Shown here piece after piece: positions 58,604 to 64,000 of a stretch of DNA of 64,000 nt. Each line of letters begins with the position of its first letter. Within the stretch, counting starts at the first letter, position 1. The stretch is taken from positions 124,001 through 188,000 of the forward strand of contig NZ_AP019779.1 of assembly GCF_019669925.1 (NCBI RefSeq), read 5' to 3'. The stretch is from Methanobrevibacter arboriphilus. GTDB lineage: Archaea; Methanobacteriota; Methanobacteria; Methanobacteriales; Methanobacteriaceae. The notes under the pieces are model-generated. The model was not told where the DNA came from and did not search any database. It saw nothing but the letters and a program-made list of their open reading frames with translations. Position numbers and translations under genes: made by a program.

Positions 58604-59845
58604 ATGATATTAAATAATTTAAATATTAGCTATGAAAACATTTTAATATTATCTTCAATTTCAATAGTCTTAATATTTGCTATGATAGCTACATTTTCTG
58701 ATTTAAAATATTATAAAATTCCAAACAAACTGACTTTTACTTTATTTTTATTTGGTATCACAATTAATTTCATTTTTTCAATTATCTTTAAAAATAGTAT
58801 TATGATTATAAACTCTATAGTATTATCTATAATTACTTTTGTTTTATGCTATATATTGTGGAAAATTAGATTATGGGGTGGAGGGGATGTTAAATTAATT
58901 ACAGCAATTAGCTCTGTTTTACCTATTCAACCATTTTTAATTAACCATCAAATTTTATTTAGTATATATGGGGTTAATTTTCCTGTAATAGCTATTTATC
59001 CATTTCCATTAACAATAATATTTAATAGTATATTAATTTCTTTTCCTTTTTTAGTATTATTTATATTAATTAATTATTTTAATAATAATCACTTTAAAAA
59101 TTATTTGCATAATGATTTTAGGCATGATTTTAATAATTATTTTAAATACTATAAATATGAATTTAATGTAAATATGGAAAGTTTATGTAAATTTTATTCT
59201 AAAAATATTATAAATTTTAAAAAAAGGACTTTGGATAATATCAGGGGTAAACAATTAAAATCATATAATAAAATATTAAGAATGATAATATTCATTTTTA
59301 TTTATGTATTTTTAGTTTTTTCATTATTTAGATTTGGAATTATTAAAAATGAAAATCTTTTTTATGTTGTATTTTTTGGAGTATTTTTCAGCTTAATTTC
59401 AAAATTTACAAGTGAAATATTACTTAAATTTAAAAAGATTGTCAAATATGGGTCAAAAAAACAAATTAAAATTGAATATCTCAAAGAAGGGATGATTATT
59501 GATAAATTAGTAATAAATTCTTTTAATTTAAACAATATGTCCTCTGATGTTAATTTAGAATATTTTTTGATTAAATTTAATCTTAAAAATGAAAAAAATT
59601 TTTATAATATTAGTTTTAAAAAGAATAAAAATAAGTATATATTAACTTCAAAAACTGCTGCAGGACTATCAAAACAAGATTTACTATTGATTAAAAAATT
59701 ATTTAATAATGATATGATTTTTAATACAGTTTACATTAAATTAGGCCTTCCTTTTGCACCATCAATATTTATAGGACTTATTTTTAGTATTTTTATTGGC
59801 GATTTATCATCGATTTTATTTAAAATAATAAATTTATTTGCTTAA
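58604..59845 (+). CDS. A24-family prepilin peptidase (EppA/FlaK-like), extended
   Basis: 413 residues, longer than usual. The aspartyl protease motifs are present: SDLKYYKIPNKLT (first Asp, about residue 36) and WGGGDVKLI (GxGD, about residue 93), within membrane helices. Residues 170-220 and 280-380 add hydrophilic stretches, after which a final helix pair follows. It should cleave the class III signal peptide of the pilin encoded 160 bases downstream. Start ATG has GATGGAAT upstream. Confidence 0.88.
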   Translation: MILNNLNISYENILILSSISIVLIFAMIATFSDLKYYKIPNKLTFTLFLFGITINFIFSIIFKNSIMIINSIVLSIITFVLCYILWKIRLWGGGDVKLITAISSVLPIQPFLINHQILFSIYGVNFPVIAIYPFPLTIIFNSILISFPFLVLFILINYFNNNHFKNYLHNDFRHDFNNYFKYYKYEFNVNMESLCKFYSKNIINFKKRTLDNIRGKQLKSYNKILRMIIFIFIYVFLVFSLFRFGIIKNENLFYVVFFGVFFSLISKFTSEILLKFKKIVKYGSKKQIKIEYLKEGMIIDKLVINSFNLNNMSSDVNLEYFLIKFNLKNEKNFYNISFKKNKNKYILTSKTAAGLSKQDLLLIKKLFNNDMIFNTVYIKLGLPFAPSIFIGLIFSIFIGDLSSILFKIINLFA

Positions 59846-60005
59846 TACAAGTTCATAGACCTTTAAATTAATATAACACCATTAATGGGATAAAAAGGGC
59901 GAAAATAAAAAATAAAGAAATTAAAAAAACAATAAAAGAATGCAAAAAGAAAATTGTATGACAAAATAAAGATTGGAGAGTAAGAAAATAAAAAAGGAGA
60001 TAAAA

Positions 60006-60584
60006 ATGATTTTAAAAAATATTAAAAAACAAATTGAAGAGAGATATATAAAATTATTAATTTTCCTTATTTTATTTAAGCACACAAACATTGTTAGAAG
60101 CATATTGAGAATATTCAAAATGTTCAATTTGCATAATGATAAAAGAGGACAGCTTTCTATTGAATTTTTACTCATATCATTAATATCAATTTTAATTCTT
60201 GTTTCAATTTCTTTACCTTTAACAGAAATAGCTGTTGATTCAACACTTAGTACTGTAAAATTATTAGAAACAAAATCAGAAATTTCAAAAATTACTAACT
60301 CTATCGATGATGTTTACTCAGATGGAGTTGGATCAAAAAGAATACTTTATGTTGAAATGCCTAAAGAAACATATTTAATCTTTTCTAATGATTCTATGCT
60401 AAAAAAAGGAATAGTCACTGGAAATTTAGATGCATTTAACTATTCAAAACAAATTAAAATTATGTTTAATGCAGATAATATTAATTCTAGATTAAATTTT
60501 AAAAAAAATATTAATTATAAAGTTACTATTGAATGGCCAATAGAAACAGAAAATATTATATTAAAAAATGTAGAAGTTTATTAG
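60006..60584 (+). CDS. Class III signal-peptide pilin-like protein
   Basis: 192 residues. The processing site is KRGQLSIEFLLIS: basic residues, then G|Q-x-S-x-E-F and a hydrophobic helix, typical of archaeal class III signal peptides cut by EppA. The ATG at 60006 has a near-ideal AAGGAGA six bases upstream and gives an unusually long leader of 48 residues, including a second hydrophobic stretch (KLLIFLILF). An ATG at 60120 would give the normal ten-residue leader but has a poor ribosome site. Adjacent to its likely peptidase. Confidence 0.8.
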   Translation: MILKNIKKQIEERYIKLLIFLILFKHTNIVRSILRIFKMFNLHNDKRGQLSIEFLLISLISILILVSISLPLTEIAVDSTLSTVKLLETKSEISKITNSIDDVYSDGVGSKRILYVEMPKETYLIFSNDSMLKKGIVTGNLDAFNYSKQIKIMFNADNINSRLNFKKNINYKVTIEWPIETENIILKNVEVY

Positions 60585-60598
60585 AGTATAATTATTCA

Positions 60599-61279
60599 CT
60601 ATTTGTCTATTAAATATGCTTTTTTAACATGAAAGATTCCATTATCATTATTCCATATCTTTTCAGCATCTTCTATTTCTATTCTTTTTTTAAAAATTGG
60701 TCCATCAACAACTAATGTTTCTGCTTCTCCACCTTCAAATGCAATATTTATTTTATACTTGTCTTTAATCTCATTTAATTCATCAATTGCATTATAATCA
60801 ATTTTTCTGCCAAGCCATGACTCATCAAGCCCATAAGCAAAAACTCCGGTTATTATCACTTCAAACCCTAAATCAACTATCCTTTTCATATATTCTTCTT
60901 CATCAACATTCCATAGAGGTGAAATTGAATTTAATCCTAAATCTTCACATATTTTATCAATTCTTGATTTCTGATAGACTGAAAAAAGAGCACCGGTGTA
61001 AATTGCTTCTACACCTTTATTTTTAAGAATTTCTAAGTTTTCTTTAAGATCTACAAGTTCCTCTTCTTTTAAACCTTTTGTATTAGCTTTAATAATGGGT
61101 ATATCCATAGCTTCAGCAATTAATTCAGTTAAATGGATATTAGGTATATGAAACATGTATGATTCATCATTTTCAGATTCCATTGATAATAAATATGAAA
61201 TACTATCACCGTTTTTTATAGCTTCATAACAAGCCATTGTACTATCCTTTCCTCCAGAAAATAAAACTGCTGAATTCAT
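60599..61279 (-). CDS. dph6: Diphthine-ammonia ligase
   Basis: 226 residues. Last step of diphthamide synthesis on elongation factor 2, an ATP-dependent amidation. PP-loop LFSGGKDSTMA at residues 6-16; IYTGALFSVYQKSRID, LWNVDEEEYMKRIVDLGFEVIITGV and NIAFEGGEAETLVVDGP (parts quoted are each family signatures) are clear. Length is normal for the archaeal form. Start ATG follows AAAAGGTTATATAT on the minus strand. Converges on the pilin gene with a 14-base gap. Confidence 0.93.
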   Translation of the reverse strand: MNSAVLFSGGKDSTMACYEAIKNGDSISYLLSMESENDESYMFHIPNIHLTELIAEAMDIPIIKANTKGLKEEELVDLKENLEILKNKGVEAIYTGALFSVYQKSRIDKICEDLGLNSISPLWNVDEEEYMKRIVDLGFEVIITGVFAYGLDESWLGRKIDYNAIDELNEIKDKYKINIAFEGGEAETLVVDGPIFKKRIEIEDAEKIWNNDNGIFHVKKAYLIDK

Positions 61280-61304
61280 ATATATAACCTTTTTTAAATT
61301 TATT

Positions 61305-62102
61305 TCATCTATTTCTGATTTTGATAATAATCCTTCTTATTCCTTCTGTAATATTATCAAAGAATATACTAATAATAGCTACAATAACCCCTATAATTCC
61401 TGAAATTAGTATCATGTAATTAGTATCTATCATAGATTCTTTAGTACTATTAATAGCATTCTGTACAGGACCATCTATTGAATTAACAACGATATTTTTG
61501 GACTCTAAATAGTCGGTAATTTCATTAACACTATTAGATTTAGCATTAATTTGTATAATAACTGAAGAATATTTAACATTAATTCCACTTGAATACATTA
61601 ACCATTCTGATAAAGTATCGATAGCTGTACTAGGATCATAATTACCAGTGAAATTTATTGAAATTAACCCTCCAGTCTGTACTGAGAAATTTTTAAAATT
61701 TTCATCAACAATAGGTATTTTTTCTTCAATTATTTTTTTTCTATCCTCGGGAAAGGGGTCTGTTTTAAGAACAATTCCTTTGTTAGATACTGATATAACT
61801 CCTTCTTTTTGTTTTAATTCAGTGATTAAACTGTTTTCATCTATTGAAGGAGATAATTCTGCGGTGATCGTTTCGTTGTTATCACCAATAGTTTCATATA
61901 CTGATCCTACAACATATGGCATTTCTTGATATATTGGAGATATAAAAAAAGTTCCTCCAACTAAACCAACTATGAATCCAATAGCTAAAACTGAAATAAT
62001 ATCTTTTTTCCCAATTATCGGTGTCAAAAGCCCCATTGAGAAAACAAACACCATCAGCAAGATAAATAAGAAAATGTAAATAATTGCACCTATAATATCC
62101 AT
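61305..62102 (-). CDS. Membrane protein with extracytoplasmic domain, conserved in methanogens
   Basis: 265 residues. Two N-terminal helices (about 5-26 and 35-55), a domain of ~170 residues outside the membrane rich in N-x-T/S and short beta/alpha units (LKQKEGVISVSNKGIV, two repeated ~60-residue halves), and a C-terminal helix (MILISGIIGVIVAIISIFF) with a basic tail. No named family. Start ATG follows GAGATGATTTA; located 25 bases upstream of dph6 and likely cotranscribed with it. Confidence 0.7.
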   Translation of the reverse strand: MDIIGAIIYIFLFILLMVFVFSMGLLTPIIGKKDIISVLAIGFIVGLVGGTFFISPIYQEMPYVVGSVYETIGDNNETITAELSPSIDENSLITELKQKEGVISVSNKGIVLKTDPFPEDRKKIIEEKIPIVDENFKNFSVQTGGLISINFTGNYDPSTAIDTLSEWLMYSSGINVKYSSVIIQINAKSNSVNEITDYLESKNIVVNSIDGPVQNAINSTKESMIDTNYMILISGIIGVIVAIISIFFDNITEGIRRIIIKIRNR

Positions 62103-62567
62103 TAAATCATCTCAAAAATAAAATTAATTATTAATTCAATATTTATTTATATAATTAGAATGTTCAGTTAAATAATACTTAATTTAGAATACTTAATTTA
62201 GAATAATTATTTTGGAATACTCAATTAGAATAATTATTTTAGAATAATTAATTAAATAATTAATTTAAATATTTAATTATAATTAATTTAGCTAATATAT
62301 AGTATAAATGTTTTGATTAAATGAACTATTTATTTTCTGATTATATTATAATTTACATCATTTTGAATATAAAAAAGTAAGGAATAGTATAAATTAAATT
62401 AAAAAATTTAGATTATATTAAAAGTCATTTTAAAAAAGTTAATTTAAAAATTTATCTATTTAATAAAATAATATTATAAAAATAAATAAAGTTGATAAAT
62501 TTAAATAAATTGAATAAAGTTATTTGATTTAAATTTTATGAGAAAATAATATGGGATTAATATTTGT
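62103..62567. other. AT-rich spacer
   Basis: Four or five imperfect copies of TTTAGAATA(A/C)TTA-ATT at about 62175-62255. No gene or operator-like palindrome seen. Confidence 0.4.
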
Positions 62568-63821
62568 TTATAAATCAAACTCTTTATCAATTATTAATTG
62601 TTTCAATTTAGATGAGATCTTTTTACCTCTTTGAATATCTGATTGTCTGCAGGTAATAGGTATATTATGATTTTTATTTTCAATTTCAACATCAACTGAA
62701 CCTAAATTCATTGTGTATGTGTCATTTTTATTAAGATATACACATAATCCACAACCAAAACACTTATCAAGATCAATTGTTCCATTATCATTGATTGCAT
62801 TTGTTGGACAAGATTTTTGAATTTCAGCATTATCATCTTTATTAAAATTACTTGAATTAAAAGTAGGTCGCTCATCATATCCTTCCCATACTTTATCATA
62901 ACTAGTTTCTGTTAAAGGTAAATGCCTTCCATGGATATCAGCTATTACAAGAGGGATATCACTGTTTAATATTTTAACATCATTGAAAATTTCTTCATTT
63001 AGTATAGGTATTGGTATAGCTACTGAGTCATATATTTCAGGTCCAGCTCCAGTTTTAAATCCTCCAATATATTCTGAAGACATTTGAAGCATATCTGCAG
63101 TTAACATGAGATTTGGTTTAGCATCAGAACTCCTAGTTCCAGAACCTAAGACTACTCCAGGACCTCCATTAAACAATATTTTAGTACCTTCTTTTATTAT
63201 ATTTCCACTTACATCATTTTGTAAAGGATTTAAATCACCACATCCTGAGAATGAAAGCTGATCTAAGCTCCCTTCCATTGGTATTCCATTAAAAATTGAG
63301 TTGACAATATCATTTTTAGGATTTACAAAAGCAGTATAATTTCTAAAAGCCATTCTAACTCCTATTATTTGTGCTCTAGGGATATCTTCAATGTTCACAG
63401 TAGTTTCGAATTTTTGACCATCTATTGATTCTACTTCTACATCAATATCTTTTCCACTTAAAATATCTTTAAATAAAAATCCTCCACCATATTCATGATC
63501 TCTTACACTATGTTCTGTTCCATATGCTATAACATCTATTGAACCTAAAAGCTCATTAGGACATGGTCCGGGAAAAGCAGGAACACCATTAAGATATACA
63601 CTTTTAGCTTTTTGAAAAACTCCAGGTTCTGTAACTCCAATATGAAATATTGCAGCAGTACCAGACATTATACCACAGGTACCAGTTGTTACAACATCAA
63701 CATCATCAAACTTTATATCTTCTTCGTTTTTAATAGCTTCTTTTAATTCCTGAGCAGTGAATACATTTGCTTCACCCTTTTTTATTTTTTCATTAATATC
63801 ATCTAAGCTTCTTTTTGACAA
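62568..63821 (-). CDS. Methanogenesis marker 16 / DUF39 homocysteine-biosynthesis protein with [4Fe-4S] site
   Basis: 417 residues. DUF39 domain (1-370): FTAQELKEAI, the cysteine segment TTGTCGIMSGTAA, GVPAFPGPCPNE, GGPGVVLGSGTRSS. A C-terminal half-ferredoxin has CPTNAI and CFGCGLC, one [4Fe-4S] cluster. DUF39 proteins of Methanosarcina make homocysteine by sulfuration of aspartate semialdehyde, and marker 16 is a methanogen-wide member. Start TTG follows AAGGTGAGC. A TAACAATTGTTA palindrome lies about 110 bases upstream, as for cysS and metY. Confidence 0.88.
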   Translation of the reverse strand: MSKRSLDDINEKIKKGEANVFTAQELKEAIKNEEDIKFDDVDVVTTGTCGIMSGTAAIFHIGVTEPGVFQKAKSVYLNGVPAFPGPCPNELLGSIDVIAYGTEHSVRDHEYGGGFLFKDILSGKDIDVEVESIDGQKFETTVNIEDIPRAQIIGVRMAFRNYTAFVNPKNDIVNSIFNGIPMEGSLDQLSFSGCGDLNPLQNDVSGNIIKEGTKILFNGGPGVVLGSGTRSSDAKPNLMLTADMLQMSSEYIGGFKTGAGPEIYDSVAIPIPILNEEIFNDVKILNSDIPLVIADIHGRHLPLTETSYDKVWEGYDERPTFNSSNFNKDDNAEIQKSCPTNAINDNGTIDLDKCFGCGLCVYLNKNDTYTMNLGSVDVEIENKNHNIPITCRQSDIQRGKKISSKLKQLIIDKEFDL

Positions 63822-64000
63822 TAGCTCACCTTCTAGTGAATTGTTTTAAATTTTATTGATTTTCTTTCATAATTTTTTAATATTTAAATAACTATATTAT
63901 ATCTTATTAATTTTTATAATATATAAATGTTAACAATTGTTATATTTTTTCATATTTAAAAAATATTATCAGTATAATTAAGGTTTATATAAATTTAAAG
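63822..64000. other. Upstream region of the marker-16 gene
   Basis: AT-rich. Contains the operator-like site at 63930-63946 beside a TATA-like element. No further gene is visible before the window ends. Confidence 0.4.
63930..63946. promoter_or_regulatory. Putative sulfur-regulon operator upstream of marker-16/DUF39 gene
   Basis: TTAACAATTGTTATATT, with a perfect 12-bp core TAACAATTGTTA and 14 of 16 matches to the consensus. On the minus strand, it lies directly before a TATA-like CATTTATATATTATA, a position where a bound protein could block or aid TBP/TFB. Confidence 0.5.

Overview
The window is very AT-rich archaeal DNA. It most likely comes from a Methanobrevibacter-type methanogen (Methanobacteriales). 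Supporting genes are L40e, an archaeal Tsr3, a methanogenesis-marker-16/DUF39 protein, DUF2115 and DUF116 proteins, an ACT-hom-apgM trio, a class III signal-peptide pilin with its prepilin peptidase, and a large adhesin-like surface protein with a basic C-terminal domain. Ribosome binding sites of the type GGTGAT/GGAG precede most genes, and TTG starts are frequent. No CRISPR array, rRNA or complete insertion sequence was seen.

Layout. 0-12 kb: a PP-loop ATPase, DUF2115, a MarR regulator with a 21-bp palindromic operator and a MATE exporter, DUF488, a flavodoxin-ferredoxin, small zinc-ribbon proteins, DUF116 and a cation/proton antiporter. 12.9-17.6 kb: two paralogous ChlI-AAA/VWA modules. 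The second is one fused gene. The first is split at an A7 tract, and both share a nearly identical 602-nt 5' segment. 19-21.5 kb: a half-size HsdS and an HsdM whose motif IV reads KPPF instead of NPPF, with no HsdR. 21.7-32 kb: tsr3, L40e, TrkH, tRNA-Leu(GAG), galU, an epimerase, a GT2 glycosyltransferase and a bacterial-type RNase III. 32-48 kb: a sulfur block (iscU, nifS, cysK, cysS, metY, metX, cysE and a Cys-rich HTH regulator), interrupted by the adhesin gene. 48-53 kb: an AsnB-like protein lacking the glutaminase cysteine, VapBC, a nuclease pseudogene and a GatC-like protein. 53-64 kb: ACT regulator, hom, apgM, pyrG, prepilin peptidase and pilin, dph6, a membrane protein and the marker-16 protein.

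How genes work together. Cysteine is apparently made by the O-acetylserine route (cysE, cysK), used for cysteinyl-tRNA (cysS) and Fe-S clusters (nifS/iscU). Homocysteine can come from homoserine (hom) through metX and metY, and possibly also through the DUF39 protein. A palindrome with consensus TATAACAATTGTTATA lies upstream of cysS (twice), metY and the marker-16 gene, with a weaker match before metX. I propose it as the operator of an undescribed sulfur-amino-acid regulon. Other notable items are possible ATT/CTG start codons, low-complexity insertions inside otherwise conserved enzymes, and a decaying region at 51.8-52.4 kb.
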